Below, one piece after another: positions 1 to 10,867 of a DNA stretch of 64,000 bases. Positions within the stretch are counted from its first letter, which is position 1, and the number at the start of each line of letters is the position of its first letter. Source of the DNA: Imperialibacter roseus (lineage in GTDB: Bacteria; Bacteroidota; Bacteroidia; Cytophagales; Cyclobacteriaceae); contig NZ_CP136051.1 of NCBI RefSeq assembly GCF_032999765.1, positions 4,916,501 to 4,980,500 of the forward strand, written 5' to 3'. The notes under the pieces were generated by a model, which searched no databases, was not told where the DNA came from, and was given only the letters and a program-made list of their open reading frames with translations. The position numbers and the translations under genes were made by a program.

Positions 1-2
1 TC

Positions 3-158
3 ATCCGTAATTCGAAATCAGCATGGCTGGCCAGCTACGGATTTGGTGTGAGAACCTACCTGCTGGGGTACTACATTAAGCTTGATATGGCTTACCCTAT
101 TGAAGACTACGAAGTTCAGAGGAAGAGATTTTACCTTACACTCGGATTCGACTTTTAA
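3..158 (+). CDS. Outer-membrane beta-barrel protein, C-terminal end only
   Basis: The window opens inside a reading frame that runs to a TAA at 156-158, giving 51 residues. The segment alternates hydrophobic and polar residues, is rich in Tyr, Phe and Gly, and ends in a terminal phenylalanine (LTLGFDF). That is the usual signature of the last strand of an outer-membrane beta-barrel, recognised by the BAM machinery. The start lies outside the window, so the family cannot be named. It could be a BamA/surface-antigen type barrel or a periplasmic-repeat protein with a C-terminal barrel. It is followed 45 bases later by yicC on the same strand. Confidence 0.6.
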   Translation: MRNSKSAWLASYGFGVRTYLLGYYIKLDMAYPIEDYEVQRKRFYLTLGFDF

Positions 159-203
159 AAAGCTAAAAGCTTACCATTTTAGATAATTGTCATAAATTTC
201 GGG

Positions 204-1082
204 ATGATAAAATCCATGACCGGGTACGGAAGTGCCTCCTTTGAAAACAGCGAGTGTAAGCTATCCATCGAAGTAAAAACACTTAATTCTAAATTTCTGG
301 ATTTATCGCTAAAGCTTCCAAAGGCTATTCAGGAGTACGAAATGGAGGTGAAGACTTTAATTTCAGAAATCCTCATCAGAGGGAAAGTCAACATCAACTT
401 TGATTACGAAGAGAACAAAAAGGAAGAGGTTCGTTACTCTGTAAACAGTGTTTTCTTCGAACAATACTTCCAGCAGTTAAAGAGCATTTCAGCAAATCTG
501 GTTGTTTCTGATGAGTCACTTTTCAGGCAAACTATGCAGATGCCTGAGGTGTTGCAGCAAAAGGAAGATACAGAAGATGCAAGGATTTCATTGGAAGAAG
601 TTCTTCAAACAATGAGAAAGGCCCTTGAGGCCTGCGATAAATTCAGGGACAGAGAGGGTGAAGTGCTCTATGGCAACTTCGTATCGTACATCGGCGTCAT
701 CCGTCACAACCTTGCCGAAGTAGCTAAAAGAGACCCTGAACGAATCAAGGGGATCAAGGAAAGAATTGAAAAGAACCTCATTGACGTGGTAGGCAAGGAA
801 AAGGTGGACCAAAATCGCTTCGAGCAGGAATTGATCTACTACATAGAAAAGCTCGATATAGCCGAGGAAAAAGTCAGGCTGGAGAGTCACCTCAACTTTT
901 TTATTGAAGCACTTGGCAGCCCAGATTCGAACGGTAAAAAGCTGGCCTTCATTTCACAGGAGATCGGCAGAGAGATAAATACTATCGGTTCCAAAGCCAA
1001 CGATGCCATCGTGCAACGGCTTGTAATAGAAATGAAAGAAGAGCTGGAGAAAATCAAAGAACAGCTTCTTAATATTCTCTAG
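204..1082 (+). CDS. yicC: YicC family endoribonuclease-like protein
   Basis: This 292-residue protein has both hallmark ends of the YicC/YloC family. The N-terminal block contains KSMTGYGSA (residues 3-11), and the C-terminal DUF1732 block contains EINTIGSKANDA followed by an acidic helix ending KEQLLNIL. The length is normal for the family. E. coli YicC has been described as an RNase acting on small RNAs; transfer of that activity to this homolog is an inference. In many bacteria yicC is followed by gmk; here the next gene is an opposing TonB gene instead. The ATG at 204 starts exactly at the conserved MIKSMTGYG block, so the start is secure. Confidence 0.93.
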   Translation: MIKSMTGYGSASFENSECKLSIEVKTLNSKFLDLSLKLPKAIQEYEMEVKTLISEILIRGKVNINFDYEENKKEEVRYSVNSVFFEQYFQQLKSISANLVVSDESLFRQTMQMPEVLQQKEDTEDARISLEEVLQTMRKALEACDKFRDREGEVLYGNFVSYIGVIRHNLAEVAKRDPERIKGIKERIEKNLIDVVGKEKVDQNRFEQELIYYIEKLDIAEEKVRLESHLNFFIEALGSPDSNGKKLAFISQEIGREINTIGSKANDAIVQRLVIEMKEELEKIKEQLLNIL

Positions 1083-1096
1083 CTCTCTTGCGGGTT

Positions 1097-1936
1097 TTAC
1101 TGCCCGAGACTAAAAAAGATGGGTATAGTCATCCGAACCTTCACGGGCAAGCCACGCTGCTTTCCAGGGTTCCAGGGTGGCGCCCCGGAAAGCACCCGAA
1201 CTGCCTCTTCATCGCAGCCACCGCCAATACCTTTAGCCACCTCAATATTGCTGATCGACCCGTCTTTCTCCACAACAAATTGGAGGTAAACCCGACCTGA
1301 AATGTTCATTTTTCTGGCATTCTGGGGATAAACCAGGTTTTCTCCCAAATACTTGTAAAACGCCTGCATGCCACCTTTTGGCTCGGGCTTGTTTTCCACA
1401 ATGACAAATATTTCCTCGGCCTCCTCTTCGGGCAGCTCATCCATCACCGCTGGCAGAGGATCAGTGATCCGCATGTCCTGGGTGATCTCCACATCAAGGT
1501 CGAGATCAATATCCTCAAGCTCAATTTCATCGCTGATCTCAGTGATAACTACCGGCTGGTTTTGTAGCGGAGGAGGTGGGGGAGGTTGGTCAGTTGGTGG
1601 AATTTCTATCAAATCCTCAAATTCATCTCCCGTAAGACAGGACAACTCAATTTGGTCGCCTGAGTCATAGAATTTCCATTCAAATGCTACTATAACAAGC
1701 AATAGCGAAATAGCGAGCCCCAGCACAAAGAAAAGATTGCTCAAATCGTGGTCTCTTAATGCCTTACTCCTTTTGTGGTCCAGTAACTCACCAATCAGGT
1801 TTGCCTGCTTCTGCTTCCTGATAAGGGCATCTGCCTTGGGCGATCTGAGAAAATAGTTTTCGGGGTTATCTACCGTGCCTCGAATGTTGCTGCTTGAATC
1901 ACGGCTTTCTGCGGGTATGGGTTGTGAAATTTTCAT
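1097..1936 (-). CDS. TonB family energy transducer (paralog 1, long N-terminus)
   Basis: This is a 279-residue protein if started at the ATG at 1936. An in-frame TTG at 1984 would add 16 residues, but no better start context is visible there. About 80 cytoplasmic residues precede a single membrane helix (FFVLGLAISLLLVIVAFEW). A proline run (DQPPPPPPLQNQP) and an acidic periplasmic spacer follow, then a TonB C-terminal domain (YPQNARKMNISGRVYLQF ... GGGCDEEAVRV ... PVKVRMTIPI). By family it would carry proton-motive energy from the inner membrane to outer-membrane transporters. No ExbB or ExbD lies nearby. It is clearly paralogous to the next gene but is separated from it by a terminator, so it is probably transcribed alone. 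Confidence 0.88.
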   Translation of the reverse strand: MKISQPIPAESRDSSSNIRGTVDNPENYFLRSPKADALIRKQKQANLIGELLDHKRSKALRDHDLSNLFFVLGLAISLLLVIVAFEWKFYDSGDQIELSCLTGDEFEDLIEIPPTDQPPPPPPLQNQPVVITEISDEIELEDIDLDLDVEITQDMRITDPLPAVMDELPEEEAEEIFVIVENKPEPKGGMQAFYKYLGENLVYPQNARKMNISGRVYLQFVVEKDGSISNIEVAKGIGGGCDEEAVRVLSGAPPWNPGKQRGLPVKVRMTIPIFFSLGQ

Positions 1937-2051
1937 GGCTTTGGGTATTAAATTGATTGGCCATTCGCCAAACTTCAATACCAAAGTCCTCCATTTTCAG
2001 CTAAATAGATATGATCTACAAGGGCCCTGTCCTCTGATTTTAGTCATAAAA

Positions 2052-2073
2052 AAAGCCCCAATATTGGGGCTTT
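2052..2073 (-). terminator. Rho-independent terminator after TonB paralog 2
   Basis: A perfect 10-bp inverted repeat with a 2-base loop (AAAGCCCCAA-TA-TTGGGGCTTT) is followed on the minus strand by a run of seven T (2048-2054). It lies 24 bases after the stop of the TonB gene at 2097-2771. It would separate that unit from the downstream TonB paralog. Confidence 0.85.
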
Positions 2074-2096
2074 CCTTCTATAACTTATGTCCTGAA

Positions 2097-2771
2097 TTAT
2101 CCAAGCTTGAAGGTAATAGGAAGAATCATTCTTACTTTCACGGGGCGTCCACGCTGCTTACCAGGTTTCCACTTAGCCGCTTCCTGAATCACCCTTACGG
2201 CTTCTTCATCGCAACCAGCTCCAATACCTTTTATCGCCTGAACTTCAGTGATTGATCCATCTTTGTCAACAACAAACTGAACAAACACTTTACCCTCAAC
2301 ACCCATTCTTCTTGCCTGGTTGGGGTATTTCATGTTCTTTCCAACGTAGGCGTAGAATGCTGCCATACCGCCGTTAGGCTCTGGCTGGTCTTCCACAATC
2401 GTGAATATTTCGTCAGCAACCTCTTCTTCAGGCGCCTCTTCGAACACCACGTCTTCTATCACTGTGTTTTCAGTGATTTCAACGTCAAGGTTTACCTCAA
2501 TTTCTTCTTCGATTTCCTCCTCATCAGGCACCTCGATAATCTCAGGCTGCTGAATCACCGGTGGTGGTGGTGGTGGCTGCTCGGTTGGAGGTATCTCCAT
2601 TAAGTCTTCAAAGTTATCATCCACCTGACCAAGGTCAACCAAGTTACCATCGTCATAAAACTTCCACTCGAAAGCGGTAATGACAAGAAGTAAACTCACA
2701 GCCAGGCCTATGTTGAAAAACAGTCCGGTCTTTCTCTCAAGATCTGCTTTCTCGCTCTTTTTGGCCTCCAT
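2097..2771 (-). CDS. TonB family energy transducer (paralog 2)
   Basis: This 224-residue protein has the same plan as its downstream neighbour: a short cytoplasmic start (MEAKKSEKADLERKTG), one membrane helix (residues ~18-36), a Pro-rich stretch (TEQPPPPPPVIQQP), an acidic Glu-rich linker, and a C-terminal TonB domain (KYPNQARRMGVEGKVFVQF ... GAGCDEEAVRVIQEA ... RPVKVRMILPITF). The two genes share long identical motifs and clearly arose by tandem duplication. This copy lacks the ~55-residue cytoplasmic extension of the other. It has its own promoter inside the end of the vanZ-like gene and its own terminator. Confidence 0.92.
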   Translation of the reverse strand: MEAKKSEKADLERKTGLFFNIGLAVSLLLVITAFEWKFYDDGNLVDLGQVDDNFEDLMEIPPTEQPPPPPPVIQQPEIIEVPDEEEIEEEIEVNLDVEITENTVIEDVVFEEAPEEEVADEIFTIVEDQPEPNGGMAAFYAYVGKNMKYPNQARRMGVEGKVFVQFVVDKDGSITEVQAIKGIGAGCDEEAVRVIQEAAKWKPGKQRGRPVKVRMILPITFKLG

Positions 2772-2814
2772 TGAAAATCAATTTAGTAGTTAGTTAATCT
2801 TTTCGTAGTAATTT

Positions 2815-2845
2815 CAAATGTAACGATTAAGAAATTTAATTCAAA
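2815..2845 (-). promoter_or_regulatory. Bacteroidota-type promoter for TonB paralog 2
   Basis: On the minus strand the sequence reads TTTG, 19 bases, TACATTTG. This is an exact match to the -33/-7 consensus of the primary sigma factor in this phylum (TTTG-N19-TAnnTTTG). The upstream element lies in the last codons of the vanZ-like gene, and the start codon is about 44 bases downstream. Confidence 0.7.
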
Positions 2846-3225
2846 TTAGATTTCTTTCGCCGCACAAAATTTACTGCCAGCAAAGCAGTCACCGAGCCCA
2901 AAACATCCGCAAGCAAGTCAAGCCATTCTGAACTCCTGTATGGGATGAAGCTTTGAGCAACCTCAATCAGCATTCCTAAAACTAAGGAATTAGTTGCAAC
3001 AATCCAAAATCTTACTGGCTTTTCATCTATCAACAATGTCTCCCGCACAACAAGTTCCGGGAAATAAAGCAGGGCCCAAACAAAGAACAGACCAAAATGG
3101 CCAATCTTATCAACCCCTGGGTATTTAAGAAACTCAAACCACCCACTGCCTCCGCCCTGGCTTAAGGTCAGGTAGAGGATCAAAGCCACCCATATATACT
3201 TAAGGCTTTGAAAAAGTCTTAACAC
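2836..3225 (-). CDS. VanZ-like family membrane protein
   Basis: This 129-residue, four-helix membrane protein carries VanZ-family motifs: VDKIGHFGLFFVWALL in the second helix region and GMLIEVAQSFIPYRSSEWLD before the last helix. Family members are small membrane proteins; VanZ itself gives low-level teicoplanin resistance, but the function of stand-alone homologs is unknown. The start is a GTG at 3225, one base after the gcvH stop codon, so it is probably translated from the gcvH message. gcvH-vanZ adjacency is common near sprA in gliding Bacteroidota. Confidence 0.85.
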   Translation of the reverse strand: MLRLFQSLKYIWVALILYLTLSQGGGSGWFEFLKYPGVDKIGHFGLFFVWALLYFPELVVRETLLIDEKPVRFWIVATNSLVLGMLIEVAQSFIPYRSSEWLDLLADVLGSVTALLAVNFVRRKKSNLN

Positions 3226-3226
3226 C

Positions 3227-3607
3227 TTAATGCCCGATAAGCTCCTTATAAGCAGCCGCTGACAAAAGCTCTTCTTTCTCCGAAATATTCGACACTTTTA
3301 CTTTGATCATCCAGCCCTCGCCATACGGATCGCTGTTTACAAGCTCTGGCTGCGCTTCCAGTGCCGCATTTACCTCAGTCACTTCTCCACTCAATGGCAT
3401 AAACAGGTCAGAAACAGTTTTTACAGCCTCAACGGTGCCAAATACTTCAGCAAGGGCAACCTCTTCTCCTTCTTTTTCTATTTCGACGTACACGATATCA
3501 CCAAGTTCGCTTTGAGCAAAATCAGTCACGCCAACAGTGGCTATATCTCCGTCAACTTTAACCCACTCGTGGTCTTTGGTATAAAGTAAATTCTCGGGAA
3601 TGTTCAT
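3227..3607 (-). CDS. gcvH: Glycine cleavage system H protein
   Basis: This 126-residue lipoyl carrier protein shuttles the aminomethyl group between the P, T and L proteins of the glycine cleavage complex. The lipoylated lysine is Lys63 in the motif [11 protein letters not shown], at the position expected from other GcvH proteins. Other conserved blocks are YTKDHEWV (residues 9-16), [17 protein letters not shown] and the C-terminal GEGWMIKV. Length is normal. No gcvP or gcvT is near, as is usual in this phylum, where gcvH sits with sprA. A minus-strand promoter can be read 27 bases upstream of the start. Confidence 0.97.
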   Translation of the reverse strand: MNIPENLLYTKDHEWVKVDGDIATVGVTDFAQSELGDIVYVEIEKEGEEVALAEVFGTVEAVKTVSDLFMPLSGEVTEVNAALEAQPELVNSDPYGEGWMIKVKVSNISEKEELLSAAAYKELIGH

Positions 3608-3633
3608 GGATATCTCTTTTATTTTAAAGTCAG

Positions 3634-3664
3634 CAAAAGTACACTCTTCTGTTTTAAGTGAAAA
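3634..3664 (-). promoter_or_regulatory. Probable promoter for gcvH-vanZ
   Basis: Minus strand reads TTTT, 19 bases, TACTTTTG. This is one mismatch from the TTTG-N19-TAnnTTTG consensus. It lies between the sprA stop and the gcvH start and would allow gcvH to be expressed independently of sprA. Confidence 0.5.
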
Positions 3665-3665
3665 A

Positions 3666-6600
3666 TTATTGCGCCAAACTAAATCTGAGCTGCACCCCGA
3701 AAGCAGTTGTCACTCTCTTAAAGGAGCTCGAAATCCTGGGCTGGTTAAGGTTTCGTTCAAAATAGAACTGAAGATTGAGTTGGTCATTGAGCATATAGCT
3801 CACGGTTGGCCGTACCTGATAGTTGATATTTCCCGCCGTTATGGTCGGCTCATCGTCAATTTTTCTTTGTAATGTCTTTGTATCTCTGACGGTCACTGCC
3901 ACCCTGAAAGTAATATCGTTTTTAAGGGTCACTGTCCTTCCCTGTACCTTAAACGGCAATTCGTAGTCCGACTTCGTGACTCCATAATCCAGTGTCACGT
4001 CGTTGCTTTTGAGCTCCGTCACCTGGCTGTTGGAGAGGTTGAGTGCTAGGTTCCGCTCTTTTTTGTACTCTATCCTGGCCGTTACCCTCGATTTAGTTCT
4101 TAAGTTAATCCCCAAAAAGGGGGCAAACCGCTCGGACACCAACACCTGGCCCAGCACATATATAGGAATCAGCCCATTCTCCCCGTTCAGAGAGGCCATC
4201 GGATAATTCTCTATCTGATTAGTAAGGTCAAAATTATCGGCATTAAGTGGTGATAGCGAATCAGTGTAAGCCAGTGTGTTGCTGAAGTTGTTGATACTCA
4301 AACTTGAGGTGTAGGCATGGGTAAGGTTAATGGATGAAAACACCTGTGCAAGCTTCGGTATCCGTGACAGCCCGGCGTAGTCCACCCGCCAGTTAGGTAT
4401 TGGAATCCTCGGGAAGGGCGACAATGAGGCATCGTTGGCAGAATGACCGGTATAGGCAGCTAAAAACGCAGGAATCAATACATCCTGGGAATTGAGGGCA
4501 TACTCTCCGGCACTGTTTGAAGCGTCGAGTCTGCTTTTTATAATGCTCCTATTGTTTTCGAACTGCTTGAAAACAGACGAGATATTGGCGGTGTCATCTT
4601 TAATAAAAGCTGTGTTGATCGTTAAAATAGAAATATTGTAGCTACCCGATCGGGATGGTGTCAGCGAACGGAAGCTCTCCAATTCATCGTCGTATCGGTA
4701 TATTTCCTGAAAATTACCCGTCACAGTCTTCTTTGCGTCAAGCTGAATTTTTAGGTCCGTGAATGGCTCAATATTAGCCCTTAGCTGCAAATCTGTGGTG
4801 TTGTTCTGAGTAAAAGGCGCCGAAAGAGACGTGCTTTTGGCAATCCAGCCGTTTTCTGCGGCCCTGTACCTGATGGTGGGATCCTGGCTACCGAAGATGA
4901 AGTCAGTGCCAGGCGCATTAAAGCCGCTGTCCAGGCCAAATAAATAAGCCCTTGGCCTGAAGCCTGGCAGCATGGTGCCTTCCCTTATGCTGTACGTACC
5001 GTTGATTGACCTGACCGACATCAAGAGCCTCAACAGCCCTTTAAAGGCTTTATTTTCAGATTTCTTTGCCTCAGTAGTGTCAACTTTTGTCCTTGGTCCT
5101 TTGGGAGCAGGGCCTGTCGGTCGTCGTCTTGGTGGGGCATTTATCGTCTTGAAATACTGGACTTTATTATATAAGCCTACCAGGTCAACCTTTCCATTCA
5201 GAGCCCTTTCCCTTGTATTTTGGATGAGGTTACCCAGCGTATCGGCTTGCGTGACGGAACCGGCCGTCCATGTGTAGCCAACGGCATAACGCAAATCGGC
5301 GCTTACCCAGTCGGTGACGGGAAACTTGTCGAAGGGCAGCCTGTAGTTGGCGCTCGCATTTTGGTCAAAATTCTTCATACGGCCAAGGTTCTTCAAATTG
5401 GTCCAAATGGAATCCTTCGCAGCCTGTGTGCTTATATCACCCTCGGGCTCATCAATAATGGCCCTTGCTCTGGCATTATAGTCGAGCGTAAGACTTTTGA
5501 AAACACTCCATCGAACACTATATGACCTGTTGAAGGTGAAGTATTTTTCATAAAATGGATCGAGGCCTACCGTGGTTAGGTTGGCATTTCTTAACTGCGT
5601 TCTGGCAAACCGCCTGTCTAAATCGCCCCTGATGGAAATATTGTTAGGCAGCGGTGATACATTAATGTCTTTTATGAATTTTAGGTAGGGGCTTTTCAAG
5701 CCCTCCGAGTCCTTGAACGGCTCCAGCACCAGCCCCTGCGTTGAGTAGTTGTACCCAACTCCTCCCCTATAGTTCTTCAATAAATAACTCTCCGTATTCA
5801 CGTTACTGCTCGTCACGTCGCTATAGGAGTAATTGACAGAGAAATTTTCTATGTCGTAAAAGTCCTGCCTGGCATCCGGGTTTACCCTTTCCTTTCTCAC
5901 ATTTGTAAAATTCAAGCTTCGTCGTGTAGCTTGCTCCACCACTATTTGCCTGTAATTGTCCTGCCCTTCCTCGGTATCAATGCTAAGAAGTGAGGCTTCC
6001 AGGGGTATGTCCGGATCGAGCGGATCCCATTTGGGTGTAGCCACGGTATTTTCGTAACTGGCAAACATAGGGATTTTGATGCCTGTGTTGCCCGGAAGCA
6101 ACTTATCCACGTTCACATTGGCTGAAACATCATAGCTGATGGTTTCTTCCCTTGTTCTTTCCGAAATCCGCTGCTGGATCCCTCCAAAGCCTACGGTCGT
6201 GATTCTGGCTGAACCTGAGACGGTGGCAAAATCAGCTAGCTGCGCATTTAGCCTGGTGTTGGCTGCCCAGCCTTTGGTATTATCAAAATCGGTTACCCGC
6301 AACTCGTTGGCCCAAATACAGACAGATTTAGGCTGCTGGTCGGGCGACTCCGGGTTTTTCACACCAATCATCATGGTAAGCACAGAACTCATATCCGGTC
6401 TTCCTACAATTGTTACTTTGTAGTTCCCAACCTGCTCAGTATAGGGCAATTCCACGTTGAATTTCGACCGGTTTCGGGCCGATTTGACAGCATAAAGCTG
6501 GTTAAATTCAATATCTATTTCATTTTCGGCTGGCCAAACAAGGCGCTGTAGTGCTTCGCCCGAAGAGCCTTCTACATTAGAAGGAGTTACCTTCAAGGGC

Positions 6601-9600
6601 ACCTCAATCTCATAGTAATTCTGGTCAAAATCCGTTCCGAACCTAATGAAGCCTGAAACATCATCATCGTTCAGCCCATCTCCTTCGGCGTGCAGGAACA
6701 TTTTGATTTTACCGTAGTTGATCAGGTCAAAATTGACGTTCTTGAATATAGCCCTGGCGTCCCTGTCCTCAAGGTTATCAACGCAAACTTGAATTGATTG
6801 CTCATTATTTTGGCGCTGTATAACGGTGGTGTTGTCTCGGTCACGATTGATTCCCGGAGGTAAAGTGTAAGGCGACTTTCCCTCGCTGGCTTTGCTATTT
6901 TCCTCGATGCTTACCACCGAAATGGTAAAATCCGAAGTGTACTGCTCGGGAACTTCGTTGTAGCTTCTGTCATACAGGCTCTCAGTGAACTTCCGCCACT
7001 GGCTTCCCACCAGTTGAAATTTGGACATTCTCAATACGACGGGTTGCCTCCAGCCCGTCAAATACATCCTCATGTATTTGATACTTTTAAACCCCGAGAT
7101 ATCGCCCTGAATTCTACTGGGGTTTCGAACAGGGATTCTGAAAAGATACCAGGTACGTTCGCCGCCTTCACCACCCACTACCCGGTCAACAATATATCCT
7201 TTACCTACTTCAAGCTGTCCTTTTTTTAGTGGGATTTTGTATTCGTAATACTCCTCCAACTCGTTGATAGTGTTGTCTTTGTTCAAGTCCTCGTTCTCAG
7301 GCAGGGCGCTGCCCAATGGTGTGAAGTTCTCTCCGCTGGCAGTTTGGACGGGGGTGTTGCCATCCATGCCATTGTAGTTTTTGTAGCGTTCCAGGATCTT
7401 TGCGTCCCGGGCATCCTGCTCGGCTCCTAAGTAGTACTCAAAATTATCACCAGAGGGGTCTTCAAGGATCTTGTTTCTTGCGGTACCTGAAACTTGTAGT
7501 TTGCTCACGAAGCGGTCGTTAAAAAAACTGGCTTCTTCACTATTTTTAAGACCATCGAGACCAACATCCTGATTAGGTCTTGCAGAAGCACGATTGTCAA
7601 AATAGTCGGTGAGGTACTGCTGCTGCGTTACTCTTCCCCACTCAGTTGTTGTCAATTTTTCCGTCCCGCCATCGGCAGGCATTCCATTTTCAAACCCATG
7701 GAGTCCATCTTTGATTATATCTTCCGAGATGCTACCCAGGTTGAAGATCAGTTCGCCACCGGTAGTATTAGGCTGGTTAAACAACCCGTCGAGTACCCTG
7801 CCACGTCCGTCATTGTCGTCGATAAATGGATCCAGCATCCAGAATTCGATGTATTCGACGTTTGTCTTGTCAAAGTCTACGTCAGAGGTAATTGCCCTGG
7901 TAATACCTCCCCAGTTTGATTCGGGATTTTTAAGTAAGCCATCGGTGTCCAGGTCGGGGTTGTAATTGTATTGTCCTCTTTCTGAGGGGAAATAGGCGAT
8001 GTCAAATATCGGTTCGTTGGTGTTAACTATATTCCGGCTTCTCTGAGAGTAGATTTCCTGAGGGATAATGCCAGCGACGTAGTGGTTGTCCTTGTCCTTC
8101 TCCGTAATGTTAGGGGGAGAGTTCGGCCCTCCGTTTCGATAAAAAACGTTATCGATAATATACCAGGCAATTTTTGCTCTTTTGAAAGCGGAGCCAAGCT
8201 TGTCACCCGTTTGGTTGCTTAAGTCAAACCGGTTCCCGGGTGTCTGCGGAGTGGCCCCAAGCTTCCAGGCCTGGAAATTGCCCATGTTGTAGGGTGTTAC
8301 CGCCGACTCAAAGTCGTCGATGTAGGATGTACCTTCGCCACCTACCTCATTGGAAGTACCTGGGTTGATTTGGGCCACTTCACCAGTGAAGGTAATTCGG
8401 GAAGGCTCCTTGGTGTCTACGAACGGGAGTGCGTCGACCATTTTGGTCAGGAACCTCGACTCCTTGCTCCAGTTTAAATCGAAGCCGTACAGCGAGTTTT
8501 TTGTCGGCTCGTTGCCAACACTATATCTTGTAATGCCGCCAGGACGTTCGTTCAGGTGGAGCCACGTTGCTCCCAGGTTTAAGTTTTCAGTGATCTTATA
8601 GTCAAACCGTGTTCCGGTGAGCCACCTGGTTTGAAAGTTGAAAACATCAGCTTTTTCGTATGAAATATTGATCTGCTTCCCGGAGTTGAGTATGCCTTCG
8701 TTAATGATCCTCACCCTTCCCAGGTTATAGTCGACCGTATAATCCAAACCTTCGGTCAGCAGTGTGTTGCCAGCAGTGACTACAACAGAATTGGGTGAAA
8801 TGCTAATGCCCGGCAACACGATTTCGTTGGATGCTCCCGCCTGAAACTTACCCAAAATGAAAAATTTGTTTTTGGACGACACCTGCTCAGCATCAGCTTT
8901 TGTTGTTCGGTAAAGGGTGTCGTAAGCATACTTCTGGATGAGGTTTTGCTCATTGTCCTTATCGAAGTATGTTTTTAGGGTTTTTCCAAATGGCTCAAGC
9001 ACAGGAAAGATAATGGTTCCGTTCCTCGAGTCGATGGTAACTCCTTCGATATAGTCGAAGTTGCCGTCCCGTTGCGGGTCGTTGTTGGGGTTGAGCTGGT
9101 CAAGCTTGAGAAGGTGGATAAGCGGCTGGTCTTTCGTAAGAGCCCCCTCATGCAAACTTGGATTGTCGATACCCGTCAAGTCATCCCGATAATGGATTCT
9201 CAGCGTAAACCCCTCCCTATCCACCTGGCTGGCGTTCAGGTTATAGATGTTTTTCATCATCAAGTCCCAGGTCGGAGTCGATGTGTTGATCTTATTAGGG
9301 CGGAGCATTTTCAATAGCAGCAGCTCATTTTCCGACAAGTTCTGATAGTCCTCCATCAATTCGCCTACTTTAAAGGTTCGGCCGTTGTAGGTGTATTCGT
9401 AGGCTACTGCCAGCACTTCGTCATTTGTCAGTTTTCTAAGAAGGGAGATGTAACCAAGCTGTTTGTTCAGCACAAATTCCTTTTCATCAAGTCTTCTGGC
9501 GGAGGTGATTTTTACATAGTCGACGGAGTTCATAAAGTTGTAACTCGACTCCAGAATGCCATCGACCTGGTTGGCGTCCCTTATTGCACTGTTCGCCTTC

Positions 9601-10754
9601 AGGGACTTGAATAAGCCGTTGGCATCGTTGCTCGCCGGATAACTGGTTTGAACGGGACTCAAATTAGGGTTGTCTTTGCGGTAAGCTTTATCGCTTTCTC
9701 CAAGATCCTGAAAGGCTAGCAAACTCCTCAACGTTTGGGTATCTCCGTTTCTTTTCAGCACATAAATCTCGACCCTGGTTACATTCACGCCCGATATTAC
9801 CTGAGGCAAGCTGCCCAGCCACTTTTCATAATTGTCTCTAAAAAAATGCCCTAGAAAAAAGTGCCTGTTATCGTCATAGTCTGAGCCACGTACTTCAAAT
9901 TCCCGTCCCTGAAACCCGCTTTCCAGGGTAATAACATCATTTCGGCCCTGCTGGCGGGAGACGACACTTGTCACAAACAGCTTCCCAAACTGCAACTGGG
10001 TCTTCACCCCGAACAAGCTTTGCCCGCCGGAAATAAGGCTGTTGCTGATGGGCATGCTCACGTTACCCACCTCAATCTTTTTGATGATATCCTCCTCATA
10101 ACCAGTGTACTCCATCTTTAGGTTATTCTGGAAATCAAAAGAGTTGTTATTGTCGAAGTTGGCTGTGATAGCGAGCTTGTCGCCAACCTTGCCGACCAGG
10201 TTAAGGCTTATCTGCTGATTAAATTCAAATCCGCCGTTTCTTTGCTGCCTGATTGGTATTTGCGGATTGTCTATCCTCTGCCACCTGCCTCCAAAATCCA
10301 GCGTTACAAACCCATTGGGCTGAATATCGACGTAGCTCCCACCAAAAATCCGGTCAATAAGAGGACTGGTATACAGCTTAGGTATAAGCCTCCTACCACT
10401 CACCGCACTTTCTCCATCGAGGCCCCTTGACCGGCTTCTCCAATACTCCCGCAGCATTTCTTCTTCCTTCCACTTGCTGAATTCCTCGAACGTCATGGTG
10501 GTGGTTGGCCGATAATTCACGTCCCCTATCCTTTCATAGATGGTGTAATTCATCGACGTGTCAATTTCTGCATCGAGTGTGAGGCTTGCGGGGTTTTTTA
10601 ACTGAAGGGGGGAAGGGCTTATTTTGTTAGAAAAAGGGTCTCCAAATCGATCAATAGGTTCGAATGTAGGCGTCTTTGAGGGTTGGTAGGGCCCTTTGAG
10701 TGAGTCTGGTATGGTGTCTTGCTTAAAGAGAAAATACTTATCGGCGTCCTCCAA
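3666..10754 (-). CDS. sprA: T9SS outer-membrane translocon SprA/Sov, main reading frame
   Basis: This very large frame of 2362 residues from a TTG at 10754 matches the SprA/Sov family in length and composition. It contains the [17 protein letters not shown] block near residue 140, long stretches of alternating beta-strand pattern, and a C-terminal segment ending in alternating hydrophobics ([11 protein letters not shown]). In Flavobacterium and Porphyromonas this protein forms the giant barrel through which T9SS cargo crosses the outer membrane; it is also needed for gliding. The frame has no ATG until about residue 68 and lacks a signal peptide. A good signal peptide sits directly upstream in another frame, joined across a T8 tract (see next feature). 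The true product is therefore probably about 2395 residues with a one-base frameshift, a sequencing error, or slippage. ruvA lies upstream and gcvH downstream. Confidence 0.93.
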   Translation of the reverse strand: MEDADKYFLFKQDTIPDSLKGPYQPSKTPTFEPIDRFGDPFSNKISPSPLQLKNPASLTLDAEIDTSMNYTIYERIGDVNYRPTTTMTFEEFSKWKEEEMLREYWRSRSRGLDGESAVSGRRLIPKLYTSPLIDRIFGGSYVDIQPNGFVTLDFGGRWQRIDNPQIPIRQQRNGGFEFNQQISLNLVGKVGDKLAITANFDNNNSFDFQNNLKMEYTGYEEDIIKKIEVGNVSMPISNSLISGGQSLFGVKTQLQFGKLFVTSVVSRQQGRNDVITLESGFQGREFEVRGSDYDDNRHFFLGHFFRDNYEKWLGSLPQVISGVNVTRVEIYVLKRNGDTQTLRSLLAFQDLGESDKAYRKDNPNLSPVQTSYPASNDANGLFKSLKANSAIRDANQVDGILESSYNFMNSVDYVKITSARRLDEKEFVLNKQLGYISLLRKLTNDEVLAVAYEYTYNGRTFKVGELMEDYQNLSENELLLLKMLRPNKINTSTPTWDLMMKNIYNLNASQVDREGFTLRIHYRDDLTGIDNPSLHEGALTKDQPLIHLLKLDQLNPNNDPQRDGNFDYIEGVTIDSRNGTIIFPVLEPFGKTLKTYFDKDNEQNLIQKYAYDTLYRTTKADAEQVSSKNKFFILGKFQAGASNEIVLPGISISPNSVVVTAGNTLLTEGLDYTVDYNLGRVRIINEGILNSGKQINISYEKADVFNFQTRWLTGTRFDYKITENLNLGATWLHLNERPGGITRYSVGNEPTKNSLYGFDLNWSKESRFLTKMVDALPFVDTKEPSRITFTGEVAQINPGTSNEVGGEGTSYIDDFESAVTPYNMGNFQAWKLGATPQTPGNRFDLSNQTGDKLGSAFKRAKIAWYIIDNVFYRNGGPNSPPNITEKDKDNHYVAGIIPQEIYSQRSRNIVNTNEPIFDIAYFPSERGQYNYNPDLDTDGLLKNPESNWGGITRAITSDVDFDKTNVEYIEFWMLDPFIDDNDGRGRVLDGLFNQPNTTGGELIFNLGSISEDIIKDGLHGFENGMPADGGTEKLTTTEWGRVTQQQYLTDYFDNRASARPNQDVGLDGLKNSEEASFFNDRFVSKLQVSGTARNKILEDPSGDNFEYYLGAEQDARDAKILERYKNYNGMDGNTPVQTASGENFTPLGSALPENEDLNKDNTINELEEYYEYKIPLKKGQLEVGKGYIVDRVVGGEGGERTWYLFRIPVRNPSRIQGDISGFKSIKYMRMYLTGWRQPVVLRMSKFQLVGSQWRKFTESLYDRSYNEVPEQYTSDFTISVVSIEENSKASEGKSPYTLPPGINRDRDNTTVIQRQNNEQSIQVCVDNLEDRDARAIFKNVNFDLINYGKIKMFLHAEGDGLNDDDVSGFIRFGTDFDQNYYEIEVPLKVTPSNVEGSSGEALQRLVWPAENEIDIEFNQLYAVKSARNRSKFNVELPYTEQVGNYKVTIVGRPDMSSVLTMMIGVKNPESPDQQPKSVCIWANELRVTDFDNTKGWAANTRLNAQLADFATVSGSARITTVGFGGIQQRISERTREETISYDVSANVNVDKLLPGNTGIKIPMFASYENTVATPKWDPLDPDIPLEASLLSIDTEEGQDNYRQIVVEQATRRSLNFTNVRKERVNPDARQDFYDIENFSVNYSYSDVTSSNVNTESYLLKNYRGGVGYNYSTQGLVLEPFKDSEGLKSPYLKFIKDINVSPLPNNISIRGDLDRRFARTQLRNANLTTVGLDPFYEKYFTFNRSYSVRWSVFKSLTLDYNARARAIIDEPEGDISTQAAKDSIWTNLKNLGRMKNFDQNASANYRLPFDKFPVTDWVSADLRYAVGYTWTAGSVTQADTLGNLIQNTRERALNGKVDLVGLYNKVQYFKTINAPPRRRPTGPAPKGPRTKVDTTEAKKSENKAFKGLLRLLMSVRSINGTYSIREGTMLPGFRPRAYLFGLDSGFNAPGTDFIFGSQDPTIRYRAAENGWIAKSTSLSAPFTQNNTTDLQLRANIEPFTDLKIQLDAKKTVTGNFQEIYRYDDELESFRSLTPSRSGSYNISILTINTAFIKDDTANISSVFKQFENNRSIIKSRLDASNSAGEYALNSQDVLIPAFLAAYTGHSANDASLSPFPRIPIPNWRVDYAGLSRIPKLAQVFSSINLTHAYTSSLSINNFSNTLAYTDSLSPLNADNFDLTNQIENYPMASLNGENGLIPIYVLGQVLVSERFAPFLGINLRTKSRVTARIEYKKERNLALNLSNSQVTELKSNDVTLDYGVTKSDYELPFKVQGRTVTLKNDITFRVAVTVRDTKTLQRKIDDEPTITAGNINYQVRPTVSYMLNDQLNLQFYFERNLNQPRISSSFKRVTTAFGVQLRFSLAQ

Positions 10755-10755
10755 T

Positions 10756-10849
10756 AAAAAAAAGAGCGCTCAGCATTAGCAAGTAAAGCGCTGAGCACAA
10801 GCGAAATACACAAGAGTACTAGAGTAGTATTTAAAAATCTCCTCCTCAA
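10756..10849 (-). other. sprA: Out-of-frame signal peptide segment of sprA with T8 slippery tract
   Basis: From a TTG at 10849, 18 bases after the ruvA stop, the minus strand encodes a classic Sec signal peptide: three arginines, a hydrophobic core (TLVLLCISLVLSALL) and an ANA cleavage site followed by ERSFF. The frame meets eight T residues (plus-strand A at 10756-10763) and leaves the sprA frame there. One additional T would fuse it to the sprA frame as ...[16 protein letters not shown]. The sprA frame itself hits a TGA at 10770-10772. No ATG exists in this segment; an AGGAGG sequence lies just inside the TTG start. Confidence 0.7.
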
Positions 10850-10867
10850 ACGGTAAAATGGTAAAAC

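Noticed and set aside
1368-1670. Serine/glycine-rich frame opposite the TonB gene
   Set aside because: It is the antisense of the proline- and glutamate-rich linker, a common source of false frames.
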